From the NCBI RefSeq assembly GCF_001425665.1, contig NZ_LMCX01000001.1, positions 1,237,651-1,301,650 on the forward strand: 64,000 nt of DNA. Reading direction: 5' to 3'. This DNA is from Yonghaparkia sp. Root332 (lineage in GTDB: Bacteria > Actinomycetota > Actinomycetes > Actinomycetales > Microbacteriaceae). Shown here in pieces: positions 41,481 to 50,441 of this stretch. The number at the start of each line of letters is the position of its first letter. Within the stretch, counting starts at the first letter, position 1. A program made the position numbers and the translations under genes. Under the pieces are notes generated by a model. The model searched no databases. It saw only the letters and a list, made by a program, of their open reading frames with translations, and was not told the origin of the DNA.

Positions 41481-42572
41481 GTGACGACCACTCGCGCCGC
41501 CGTCTACACCGGCACCGGCACGCTGCAGATCCGCGACGTGGCCCTGCGCGAGCCGGGCCCGGGCGAGGTGCTCGTGCGTCTCGGAGCATCCGGGGTGTGC
41601 GGCTCCGACCGGCACGTGCTCGACGGCGACTGGCGGATGCCGACGCCGATGATCCTGGGGCACGAGGGCGCGGGGGTCGTCGAACGGGTCGGCACCGGGG
41701 TGCGCAGCCTCGCCCCCGGCGACCACGTGATCATGACCTGGTTCTACCCGTGCGGGTCCTGCACGAGCTGCCGCGAGGGCCGGACCTGGGTGTGCACGGG
41801 CTCGAACTCGGAGGCGTGCCTGCTGCCTGACGGCTCGACGCCCATGACGCTCGACGGCGAGACCGCCTACCCGTACCTCGCGGTCGGCTCGATGAGCGAG
41901 AGGGTCGTGGTCGCGGAGCAGGCGGCGATCCGCGTGCCGGAGGAGCTGCCGTTCGATGTGGCGGCGCTCATCGGATGCTCGATCGCCACGGGCGTCGGCG
42001 CGGTCGTCAACGGCGCCCGGGTCCGGGCGGGGCGGTCGGCCCTCGTGATCGGCGCGGGCGGAGTGGGGATCAGCATCGTGATGGGGCTCGCGCTGGCCGG
42101 CGCGAGCCCGATCATCGTCGCCGACGTCACCGAGGAGTCCCTCGAGCTCGCCCGCGAGTTCGGCGCGACGCACACGGTGAGGTCCGACGCCTCGCTGCCG
42201 GACCGCATCCGCGAGATCGCTCCCGACGGGGTGGACGTCGCCTTCGAGGCGATCGGGAGGCAGGAGACCATCGCCCTCATGCCGGCGACGCTGAAGCGCG
42301 GGGGGACGGGCGTGATCGTGGGCCTGCCCCCGCAGGATCGACCCGTGCCCATCGACGTGCTCGCGCTCGCGGAGGAGGGCAAGTCGCTCCTCGGCTCGAA
42401 CTACGGGTCGACGGTCCCGGCGAGGGACTTCCCCATGCTGGCTCGGCTCTACCTCGACGGCCGCCTGCCGATCGACCGGCTGATCACGAACCGCTTCCCT
42501 CTGGCCGACGTGAACGCCGCGTTCGACCTCATGCGCGCGGGAGCCCGGGGGCGAAGCGTCATAATGTTCTGA
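41481..42572 (+). CDS. Zinc-dependent alcohol dehydrogenase (MDR family)
   Basis: 363 residues. Catalytic-zinc Cys in GASGVCGSDRHVL and GHEGAGVVERVG, structural-zinc loop CGSCTSCREGRTWVC, and Rossmann motif VIGAGGVGISIVMGLALAGA (about 187-206) with VADVTEESLELAREFGAT. It oxidises an alcohol or reduces an aldehyde with NAD(P). The substrate probably relates to the compound taken up by the permease. It lies 1 bp after the permease stop and starts with a GTG. Confidence 0.92.
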   Translation: MTTTRAAVYTGTGTLQIRDVALREPGPGEVLVRLGASGVCGSDRHVLDGDWRMPTPMILGHEGAGVVERVGTGVRSLAPGDHVIMTWFYPCGSCTSCREGRTWVCTGSNSEACLLPDGSTPMTLDGETAYPYLAVGSMSERVVVAEQAAIRVPEELPFDVAALIGCSIATGVGAVVNGARVRAGRSALVIGAGGVGISIVMGLALAGASPIIVADVTEESLELAREFGATHTVRSDASLPDRIREIAPDGVDVAFEAIGRQETIALMPATLKRGGTGVIVGLPPQDRPVPIDVLALAEEGKSLLGSNYGSTVPARDFPMLARLYLDGRLPIDRLITNRFPLADVNAAFDLMRAGARGRSVIMF

Positions 42573-42596
42573 TCGCTCACTTCTGACGGGGGCACG

Positions 42597-43214
42597 GTGG
42601 CACGACCCAGGCAGCAGCTCCTCTCGCCGGAGATCATCGCCGATGCCGCCATGCGGCTCGTCGCGAAGAACGGCGACTTCACGATCCCCGGCGTCGCCGC
42701 CGCGCTCGGGGTGCACCCGTCGTCGCTGTACCACCACCTCCCCGGCGGCAGGCTCGCGATCGTCCACCAGATGCGGCAGAGGCTCTACTCCGCCCTCGAC
42801 CTCGGCTCCTCGATGGACTCATCGAGGCCGGCTCTCGATCGGCTCCGGCAGTGGATGCGCGCCTACCGATCGGCCACCGCCCAGGTCCCCGAGGCGGTCA
42901 CCGTCCTCGTCGGGGCGCAGGTCGAGGACCGCCCGACCCTGGAGATCTACGAGGCGCTCTTCGTCATCCTCCGCGACGCGGGCGTGCCGCGCGAGCAGCG
43001 GGTGGCGGCCTCCGCGATGATCGACGCCGTCGTGCTGGGCTCGGCCGTCGACGCCGGATCGCCCGTGCCGCTGTGGCGGATCGGCGCAGAGGACCTCCCG
43101 GAGCTCCGCGACGTCGCCGCGACCGATGACGACGAGCGCCGCAACGAGTCGGGATTCGAGCTCGCCGTGGACGCGGTCGTCGTCGCCGTGGCGTCGATGT
43201 CTCGACCCGGCTGA
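42597..43214 (+). CDS. TetR-family repressor
   Basis: 205 residues. The N-terminal HTH (about 10-55) reads LLSPEIIADAAMRLVAKNGDFTIPGVAAALGVHPSSLYHHLPGGRLAIVHQM, and a helical ligand domain with MDSSRPALDRLRQWMRAYRSATAQVPEAVTVLVGAQVEDRPTLEIYEAL follows. It is the last gene of the permease operon, 24 bp after the dehydrogenase, and is the obvious candidate to bind the palindrome at 39744-39764. The start is a GTG after GGGGGC. Confidence 0.9.
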   Translation: MARPRQQLLSPEIIADAAMRLVAKNGDFTIPGVAAALGVHPSSLYHHLPGGRLAIVHQMRQRLYSALDLGSSMDSSRPALDRLRQWMRAYRSATAQVPEAVTVLVGAQVEDRPTLEIYEALFVILRDAGVPREQRVAASAMIDAVVLGSAVDAGSPVPLWRIGAEDLPELRDVAATDDDERRNESGFELAVDAVVVAVASMSRPG

Positions 43215-43260
43215 CGCGGCAGCAAGCCTCGGGCGAGGGGCGAGTCGAGCGCCGAGCGCG

Positions 43261-43581
43261 TCAGGCGGAGCGGGCCGGAGCGGGCATCCCGCCCGGGGCC
43301 ATGAGGCGCGCCAGGAGCGCGTCGTCGGCGGCGCGCCGGCGGGGAGGCAGCAGGAGCGCGAAGGCGAGCGCGACGCCGGGGCCGATCACGAGGCTGAACA
43401 CCCAGATCCACCCGCCGTCGAAGGTGAAGCCGAGCCACAGCAGGAGCACCCAGGTCGCCGCGGTCGCGGCGGCGGCGATCGCGGGGATCAGCAGCAGGCC
43501 GTGAGTGTCGCGGCCCGGCGCGCCGTAGCGGACTCCGAGGCCGAGGGCGGCGCCGATGACCGTGACGAACAGGAGCTCCAT
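43261..43581 (-). CDS. Small membrane protein, unknown
   Basis: 106 residues with three hydrophobic helices (about 3-18, 29-50, 57-78) and a basic cytoplasmic end (PPRRRAADDALLARLMAPGG). Family not recognised. It starts 2 bp after the DUF3107 stop, so it is probably co-transcribed with that gene. Confidence 0.6.
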   Translation of the reverse strand: MELLFVTVIGAALGLGVRYGAPGRDTHGLLLIPAIAAAATAATWVLLLWLGFTFDGGWIWVFSLVIGPGVALAFALLLPPRRRAADDALLARLMAPGGMPAPARSA

Positions 43582-43583
43582 CG

Positions 43584-43805
43584 TCAGCCGACGAAGCCGA
43601 TGCGGCGGGTCGACTCGGAGCCGATCTCGACGTAGCCGATCGCCGCGGCCGGCACGACGTACTGCTTGCCCTTGTCGTCGGCGAGGGAGAGCACGGTGCC
43701 GGCGGCGAGAGCCTCGGTCACGGCCTTCTCGATGTCTGCGGCGGTCTGCGAGGTCTCGAAGGCGAGCTCACGGGGGCTGTTGAGGATGCCGATGCGAATG
43801 TCCAC
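43584..43805 (-). CDS. DUF3107-family protein
   Basis: 73 residues. DIRIGILNSPRELAFETSQTAADIEKAVTEAL and DDKGKQYVVPAAAIGYVEIGSE are the hallmark of the small DUF3107 proteins that sit beside UvrD/AdnB genes throughout actinobacteria. Function unknown. I choose the GTG at 43805 (giving M-DIRIGI, the usual family start) because TACAGT (43813-43818, minus strand) lies 7 nt upstream. A GTG at 43814 would overlap that -10 box. Confidence 0.85.
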   Translation of the reverse strand: MDIRIGILNSPRELAFETSQTAADIEKAVTEALAAGTVLSLADDKGKQYVVPAAAIGYVEIGSESTRRIGFVG

Positions 43806-43920
43806 GAACGTCACTGTACCCCGGCGCGCGGGGCGGTCCCGCGGCGTTCACCGAGAGCGGAGCGCGCGGGCCGCGCGGCGGCGGCGAGGCGGTGTCGGAG
43901 GGCGGCGCTAGCGTGTGGGC

Positions 43921-46900
43921 ATGCCCCCGCTCGACCCCTCGCAGCTCGCCGCCGTCGAGGCCCGGCGCGGCCGCGGGGCCGTCGTGCTCGGCGCGCCAGG
44001 AACGGGGAAGACGACCGTCGCGATCGAGCTCCTCGCGCTCGCGGTGCTCGAGGACGGGCTCGCCCCCGACGAAGTGCTCGTCCTCACGCCGTCGCGGCGG
44101 TCGGCGACCGCCCTGCGCGATCGGATCGCCCTCCGGCTCGCCGAGCCGGACGAGACCCGCGCCCCTGTCCTGCCCGGTCCGCTCGCGCGCTCGATCGCCT
44201 CCTTCGCGCACTCCGTGGTGACCGCGGAGGCGCGTCTCGCCGGGGACGCCGATCCGCGCCTGCTGTCGGGGGCCGATCAGGATGCTGACATCGCCGAGCT
44301 GCTGGACGGCCACCTCGCCGACGGGGCCGGCCCGGTCTGGCCCGCGCACCTCGGGCCGGACGTGCGCGCGCTCGGCGCGTTCCGAACGGAGCTGCGGGAC
44401 GTCGTCGCGCGGCTGTCGGAGCACGACTGGTCCTCCGACGACCTGCGGGCGGCGGCCGCCCGGCGGTCGCGGCCCGAGTGGGCGGCGATCGCCGACTTCG
44501 TCGACGAGTACCGCGCCGTCCTCGGCGGCGCGCGGGCCGACCAGGTCGACCCCGCGGAGCTCGTGCGCGCGGCGATCGGCCTCGTCCGCGACCCGCTCCC
44601 GAGCGCGCCTCCGGTGCCGCGCCTCGTCGTCCTGGACGATGCTCACGACGCGACGCCGAGCGGCTTCGACCTGCTCGCCGCTCTCGCCGCGCGCGGGTCG
44701 ACCGTCGTGGTGATCGGCGATCCCGACGTCGCGACGAACACCTTCCGCGGCGCCGAGCCGGATGCGGTCGCTCGCTTCGCGGCCCTCGTCGAGGGTGCGG
44801 CGCTGCCGACGCTCGTGCTCGGCGTCGCGCATCGGCACGGGCCCGCGCTGCGCGCGCTCACCGCTTCCCTCGCCGGCCGGGTGGGTACGGCCGCGGCCGG
44901 AATGCAGCGGCGCGCGGTCGCCGGACGCGAGCGGGATGCCGGTGCTGCGGAGGGGGTGGCTGCGGAGGGCCCGGGCGCGGCTGGCCTCGACCCGCTCGTG
45001 CTCCCGCTCGACCCGCCCCTGATCGCGCTCACCGCGCCGAGCGGTGCGCGGGAGCGCACCCTCGTCGCCGACCTGCTCCGCGAGAGGCACGTGCTCGATC
45101 GGGTGCCGTGGTCGCGCATGGCGGTCGTCGTGCGCAGCGGCGCCCAGGTGCCCCTCATCGCGCGCGCGCTCGCGGTCGCCGATGTGCCGGTGCGCACGAC
45201 GGCGGCGGGCCGACCGCTGCGGGAGCACCCCGCGGCGCGCGCGCTCATCCGCTTCGTCGACGTCGGGGTCGGGCGCAGCGCGCTCGATGCCGACTCCGCC
45301 ACCGAGCTGCTCCTCGGCCCGCTCGGCGGTCTCGACCGCATCGGCCTGCGACGGCTCCGTCGCGCGCTGCGGGCCGAGGAGCTCGCGGGCGAGGGCGACC
45401 GACCGGCGGACGAGCTGCTGGTCGAGGCGCTCGCCGCCCCCGACCGGCTCGAGACGATCGACCATCGCGTGGCCCGTCGCGCCGCGCGCGTCGCGCGGAC
45501 CCTCGCGGGCATCCGCGCCCGGCACGAGGCCGGGGCGACCGTGGACGAGCTGCTGTGGGCGGCGTGGAGCGATGCGCGTACCGCCGACGAGTGGGCGCGC
45601 CAGTCGGCCGGCTCCGGCATCGCCGCCGTCGAGGCCGATCGCGCGCTGGATGCGGTCGTCGCGGTGTTCACGGCGGCGACGACGATCGTCGACACTGTGC
45701 CGGAGGCGACCGTCGAAGCCTTCCTCGCACGCGTGCTCGACAGCGACGTCGCCGACGACCTGCTCGCCCCCGTGCGCGTCGCGGAGTCGGTGCTCGTCAC
45801 GACCCCCGCCTCCGCGACCGGCCTCGAGGTCGACGTCGTCATCGTCGTCGGCCTGACGGAGGGGGTGTGGCCGAACCTGCGCATCCGCGGCACGCTGCTG
45901 CACGCGCCGCAGATCAGCCGACTCGCGAGCGGGCTGCCCGTCGATGACATCGACGAGCGCCGCCTCGTGCTCGACGACGAGCTCCGGATGGCCGTGCTCG
46001 CCTTCTCGCGCGCCCGGTTCCAGCTCATCGCGACGGCGACCGCGGGCGACGACGAGCAGCCCAGCGCCCTCTGGCAGGTCGTCGCCGACGCGGCCTCCGC
46101 GCTCGAGAGCCGCGAGGACGGCGACGGAGCCGGAGGCGCTGCGGGCTCGGGCGCAGCGAGAGCGGCGGCCGAGCGTCGGCGCGGCCGACCGCGGTCGCTG
46201 CGCCGGCTCGTCGGGCACCTGCGACGCATCCTGACCGACCCGGGCTCGGGGGAGACCGCGCGCGCCGACGCCGCCGTCGCACTGCGACGGCTCGCCGAGG
46301 CCGAGGTCGCCGGCGCGGACCCCGCCGAGTGGTGGGGCCTCATCGACCCCTCGACGACCGAGCCGCTCTTCTCCGAGACGGAGCACGTCGCCCTCTCGCC
46401 CTCGAAGCTCGAATCCATCGAGTCGTCGCCGCTCGACTGGTTCCTGGACCGGATCGCCCCGGAGGAGTCGAGCCCCGCGATGGGCATCGGCACGATCGTG
46501 CACGGCGCGATGGAGACCGCCGCCGACCCGAGCGTCGATGCCGTGTGGGCCGCGATCGAGGCGCGCTGGAGCGAGCTCGTCTTCGAGTCGCCCTGGCTCG
46601 CCGATCAGCAGCGGCGCCTCGCGCGCCGCTACGCCGAGGGCGTCTCGGCCTACCTCCAGGACGCCGCGCGCGCCGGCCGCGCGCTCGTCGCGGCTGAGAG
46701 CCGCTTCGAGGTCGAGGTCGACCGCGCGCGCCTGCGCGGCACGGTCGACCGCATCGAGCGGGGTGCCGACGGCGCCGTGCGGATCATCGACCTGAAGACC
46801 GGGCGACCCGTGACCGACGCCGGCGCCGCCGAGAACGCGCAGCTCGGCGCGTACCAGCTGGCCTACGCCGACGGCGCCTTCGACGAGCTCCTCGACGGCC

Positions 46901-47151
46901 TGGGGCCGCATCACGCCGAAGGGGCGCGCCTCCTGTTCGTGCGCGAGGGGGTGCGGGGAAAGCCCTACCGGGAGGCGAGCCAGCCGGTGCTCGATGAGGC
47001 CGGGCTCGAGACGTTCCGAGAGCGGCTGCGCCAGGCGGTCTCCGCGATCGCCGTCGCCGAGCTCACCGGAGCCCGTACCATCGGCCGCTACGACTACGGG
47101 GCACTGCGCCACCGCATCCACCGCGTGCCGCCCGTGACGGGAGAGTCATGA
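43921..47151 (+). CDS. adnA: AdnA-like helicase-nuclease subunit
   Basis: 1076 residues. N-terminal UvrD-like ATPase with P loop GAPGTGKTT (24-32), and C-terminal RecB-type nuclease with MGIGTIVHGAME, RLRGTVDRIE and D957-L-K959 in RIIDLKTG, then ENAQLGAYQLAY. Helicase motifs between are weaker than in the partner, as in mycobacterial AdnA. With AdnB it resects double-strand breaks and replaces RecBCD/AddAB. TAGCGT (43909-43914) is 6 nt before this ATG, and a GTG two codons earlier is less likely. It overlaps adnB by 4 bp. Confidence 0.9.
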   Translation: MPPLDPSQLAAVEARRGRGAVVLGAPGTGKTTVAIELLALAVLEDGLAPDEVLVLTPSRRSATALRDRIALRLAEPDETRAPVLPGPLARSIASFAHSVVTAEARLAGDADPRLLSGADQDADIAELLDGHLADGAGPVWPAHLGPDVRALGAFRTELRDVVARLSEHDWSSDDLRAAAARRSRPEWAAIADFVDEYRAVLGGARADQVDPAELVRAAIGLVRDPLPSAPPVPRLVVLDDAHDATPSGFDLLAALAARGSTVVVIGDPDVATNTFRGAEPDAVARFAALVEGAALPTLVLGVAHRHGPALRALTASLAGRVGTAAAGMQRRAVAGRERDAGAAEGVAAEGPGAAGLDPLVLPLDPPLIALTAPSGARERTLVADLLRERHVLDRVPWSRMAVVVRSGAQVPLIARALAVADVPVRTTAAGRPLREHPAARALIRFVDVGVGRSALDADSATELLLGPLGGLDRIGLRRLRRALRAEELAGEGDRPADELLVEALAAPDRLETIDHRVARRAARVARTLAGIRARHEAGATVDELLWAAWSDARTADEWARQSAGSGIAAVEADRALDAVVAVFTAATTIVDTVPEATVEAFLARVLDSDVADDLLAPVRVAESVLVTTPASATGLEVDVVIVVGLTEGVWPNLRIRGTLLHAPQISRLASGLPVDDIDERRLVLDDELRMAVLAFSRARFQLIATATAGDDEQPSALWQVVADAASALESREDGDGAGGAAGSGAARAAAERRRGRPRSLRRLVGHLRRILTDPGSGETARADAAVALRRLAEAEVAGADPAEWWGLIDPSTTEPLFSETEHVALSPSKLESIESSPLDWFLDRIAPEESSPAMGIGTIVHGAMETAADPSVDAVWAAIEARWSELVFESPWLADQQRRLARRYAEGVSAYLQDAARAGRALVAAESRFEVEVDRARLRGTVDRIERGADGAVRIIDLKTGRPVTDAGAAENAQLGAYQLAYADGAFDELLDGLGPHHAEGARLLFVREGVRGKPYREASQPVLDEAGLETFRERLRQAVSAIAVAELTGARTIGRYDYGALRHRIHRVPPVTGES

Positions 47152-50100
47152 CGAGCTGGATCGCCTCCGTGCCCGGCGCCCGCGTGAGCGCCGATGAGAT
47201 CGCCGACGCCATCGGCCAGCACCGACCCACTCCCGAGCAGCGCGCCGTCATCGAGTCGCCGCTCGGCCCCGCGCTCGTCGTCGCCGGCGCCGGGTCGGGC
47301 AAGACCGAGACCATGTCGGCGCGCGTGCTCTGGCTCGTCGCCAACGGCTTCGTCGCGCCCGAGCAGGTGCTCGGGCTCACCTTCACCCGCAAGGCGGCCG
47401 GCGAGCTCTCGCACCGGATCCGCGAGCGGCTGACCGCGCTCGGGAGCACACCGCTCATGAGCCGGGGCGCCGACGCGCCCCCGCTCGTCGATGCGTTCAC
47501 CCAGCCGACCGTCTCGACCTACAACGCCTTCGCCTCCACGCTCTACCGCGACCACGCCGTGCTCATCGGCCGCGACCCCGAGGGGGCCGTGCTCGGCGAG
47601 GCGAGCGCCTGGCAGCTCGCGCGCCAGCTCGTGACGGGCTCCGACGACGCCCGGCTCGCCGAGCTCGACCGGCCCGTCGACCGCATCTCGGCCGCCGTGC
47701 TGCAGCTCGCCCACGCGGTCGCCGAGCACGACGCCGACATCGCCGACGTGCGCGCGCTCATCACCGACTTCCTCGGCGTCGCCGACCTGCCCCTCGGCGA
47801 TCGCCACGAGCGCAGGCAGGGAATCGAATCGCTGCTGCGGCTCGGCGCGACGCTGCCGATCGTCGACCTCGTCGAACGGTTCCAGTCGCTCAAGGCGCGG
47901 GAGGGGCTCGTCGAGTTCAGCGACCAGGTGAGCCTCGCTCTGCGCATCGTCGCCCGCCACGGCGAGGTCGCCGCGGGGGTGCGCGACCGGTACCGCGTCG
48001 TGCTGCTCGACGAGTACCAGGACACCAACGTCGCCCAGTCGCGCCTGCTGGCCTCCCTCTTCGCCGGACTCCCCGTCATGGCCGTCGGCGACCCGCACCA
48101 GTCGATCTACGGCTGGCGCGGCGCGAGCGCGTCGAACCTCGACGACTTCGCCCGGCGCTTCACGCGCGGCGAGGAGGCGAGCGTCGCCCGTTACTCCCTC
48201 AGCACGTCCTGGCGGAACGGCCACCGCATCCTCGACGTCGCCAACGCACTCGTCGAACCGCTCACCGCGCGCGGGGGAGTGCCGGTGGAGCGCCTCCACC
48301 CCGGCCCCTCCGCGAGCGCCGAGCCCGTCGAGCTCGCGCAGCGGGAGACGGTGACGGAGGAGGCCGACGCAGTCGCGCGCTGGCTCGCCGCGCGGCTCGC
48401 CGAACCGCCGCACGGGCTCGACCCCGGCGCGGTCGACGACGCCGGGCGCCCGCTGCGGCCGAGCGCCGCGCTGCTCATGCGCAATCGCACGCTGCAGCCG
48501 ATCTTCCTCGCCGCGCTGCGCGAGCACGGGGTCCCCTTCCACGTGCTCGGCATCGGCGGGCTCCTCGCCGAGCCCGAGATCGCCGACCTCGTGAGCGCGC
48601 TCGCGGTCGTCGACGACCCCGCCGCGGGAACCGAGCTCGTGCGCCTGCTCGCCGGGCCGCGCTGGCGGATCGGACTCGCCGACCTCGAGGCGCTGCGCGG
48701 CATCGCCTCCTGGCTGCGCGAGCGCGACCTCGCCCAGCGCGCCTTCCCGCCCGAGGTCATCGAGCGGATGCGCGCCTCGGTCGCCGCCACCGACGGCGTC
48801 TCGCTCGTCGACGCCCTCGACTTCGTCGCCACGGCCCCCGACGGCCACGGACAGCTCGCCCGCCTGAGCGAGACAGGACGGGAGCGACTGCGCGAGGCGG
48901 GCCGGCTCTTCGCCCGCCTGCGCGCGCGGACGGCCCTCGACCTCCCCGACCTCGTCGCGGCCGTCGAGCACGAGCTGCAGCTCGACATCGAGGTCATCGC
49001 CAACCCAGCGCGGGTGCTCCGCGACGCGCCGCGCGACGCGTTCCTCGACGCCCTCGACGGGTATCTCGCGCTCGCCGACCACGCGACGCTCGGCGGGTTC
49101 CTCTCCTGGCTGCGCGAGGCGGAGTGGCGCGACAACCTCTCGCCGCGCAGCGAGGACCCGGAGCCCGGCACGGTGCAGGTGCTCACCATCCACGGCGCCA
49201 AAGGACTCGAGTGGGACCACGTGGTCGTCCCCCGATTCGTCGCCGACGAGCTGCCGTCCAAGCCGCGCGACGGCACCACCGGCTGGCTCAGCCTCGGCGT
49301 CCTCCCCTACGAGCTGCGCGGCGACGCCGCGGAGCTGCCCGTCTTCGCCTGGCGCGGGGCGGAGACGCGGAAGGAGCTGCTCGAGCGCCGCGACGCCTAC
49401 TCCGCCGAGGTCGGCGCGCACCTCGAGCGCGAGGAGCGCCGGCTCGCCTACGTCGCCGTCACGCGAGCCCGCCACCGGCTCCTGCTGACGGGATCGTTCT
49501 GGGCGGGGCAGTCGAATCCGCGGCCGGTGAGCCCCTTCCTCGTGCCGCTCGTCGAGCGGGGCATCCTGCCCGGGGTGCCGGAGGCGAGCGCCCACCAGGA
49601 GAACCCGCTCGTGCTCGACGACGATGACGCGCCCTGGTGGCCCGGCGATCCGCTCGGCGCCCGCCGCCCCGTGCTCGAGCGCGCCGCTGCGCGCGTGCGG
49701 GCGGCGAGCCCCGACGCCGCGAGCGCCTGGCACGACGACGTCGAGCTGCTCCTCGCCGAGCGGGCCGAGCGGCTCGCCGGCGCCCGCCGCGCGCCCGTTC
49801 CCCTCCGCGTGGCCGCCTCCACCCTGAAGGACTTCGTCACCGACCCCGAGGGCATCGCCGAGCGTCTGCGGCGCCCGATGCCGCAGCGCCCGTACCGCGC
49901 GACGCGACTCGGCACCGTCTTCCACCGCTGGGTCGAGCAGCGCTACGGCCTCGCGACGATGGAGGACGCCGTCGACGGGATCGTGCTCGACCCCGACGCC
50001 GTCGACGAGCTCGGAGGCGAGGAGGTCGAGCGCGAGCGGCTCGCCGAGCTCCAGGCGACCTTCGCTCGATCGTCGTGGGCGACTCGCCGACCTCTCGATG

Positions 50101-50441
50101 TCGAGCGCGAGCTGCACGTGCCGCTCGAGGGGCGCATCCTCGTCTGCAAGATCGACGCCGTCTACGCGCTCCCGCCCGGCCCCGACGGCGAGGAGCGGGT
50201 GGAGGTCGTCGACTGGAAGACCGGCCGCGCCCCGCGGGATGCCGACGACCGCGCGGCGAAGGAGCTCCAGCTCGCCGTCTACCGGCTCGCCTACGCGCGC
50301 TGGCGCGGACTGCCGCTGGCGAGCGTCGATGCGGCCTTCTACTTCGTCGCCGACGACAAGGTGGTCCGGCCGGAGCGGCTGCCCGACGAGGCCGAGCTGC
50401 GCGCGCTCTGGCGCGCGGCGATCGACGCGGAGGCGGGCTAG
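47148..50441 (+). CDS. adnB: AdnB-like helicase-nuclease subunit
   Basis: 1097 residues. Full SF1A helicase: VAGAGSGKTET (P loop 46-53), FTRKAAGEL, D288-E289-YQDT (motif II), GDPHQSIYGWRGA (III), TSWRNG, TIHGAKGLEWDHV (V) and VAVTRARHRLLL (VI). The C-terminal nuclease has RLGTVFHRWVEQRYG, CKIDAVYAL and D1022-W-K1024 in VVDWKTGR, then KELQLAVYRLAYA. It is the main motor of the AdnAB end-resection machine. The start overlaps adnA (ATGA), and the stop shares CTAG with the convergent reductase gene. Confidence 0.93.
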   Translation: MTSWIASVPGARVSADEIADAIGQHRPTPEQRAVIESPLGPALVVAGAGSGKTETMSARVLWLVANGFVAPEQVLGLTFTRKAAGELSHRIRERLTALGSTPLMSRGADAPPLVDAFTQPTVSTYNAFASTLYRDHAVLIGRDPEGAVLGEASAWQLARQLVTGSDDARLAELDRPVDRISAAVLQLAHAVAEHDADIADVRALITDFLGVADLPLGDRHERRQGIESLLRLGATLPIVDLVERFQSLKAREGLVEFSDQVSLALRIVARHGEVAAGVRDRYRVVLLDEYQDTNVAQSRLLASLFAGLPVMAVGDPHQSIYGWRGASASNLDDFARRFTRGEEASVARYSLSTSWRNGHRILDVANALVEPLTARGGVPVERLHPGPSASAEPVELAQRETVTEEADAVARWLAARLAEPPHGLDPGAVDDAGRPLRPSAALLMRNRTLQPIFLAALREHGVPFHVLGIGGLLAEPEIADLVSALAVVDDPAAGTELVRLLAGPRWRIGLADLEALRGIASWLRERDLAQRAFPPEVIERMRASVAATDGVSLVDALDFVATAPDGHGQLARLSETGRERLREAGRLFARLRARTALDLPDLVAAVEHELQLDIEVIANPARVLRDAPRDAFLDALDGYLALADHATLGGFLSWLREAEWRDNLSPRSEDPEPGTVQVLTIHGAKGLEWDHVVVPRFVADELPSKPRDGTTGWLSLGVLPYELRGDAAELPVFAWRGAETRKELLERRDAYSAEVGAHLEREERRLAYVAVTRARHRLLLTGSFWAGQSNPRPVSPFLVPLVERGILPGVPEASAHQENPLVLDDDDAPWWPGDPLGARRPVLERAAARVRAASPDAASAWHDDVELLLAERAERLAGARRAPVPLRVAASTLKDFVTDPEGIAERLRRPMPQRPYRATRLGTVFHRWVEQRYGLATMEDAVDGIVLDPDAVDELGGEEVERERLAELQATFARSSWATRRPLDVERELHVPLEGRILVCKIDAVYALPPGPDGEERVEVVDWKTGRAPRDADDRAAKELQLAVYRLAYARWRGLPLASVDAAFYFVADDKVVRPERLPDEAELRALWRAAIDAEAG

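Noticed and set aside
43768-47121. A 1117-residue minus-strand open frame opposite adnA
   Set aside because: Shadow of adnA. It also swallows the start of the DUF3107 gene and has no recognisable fold.
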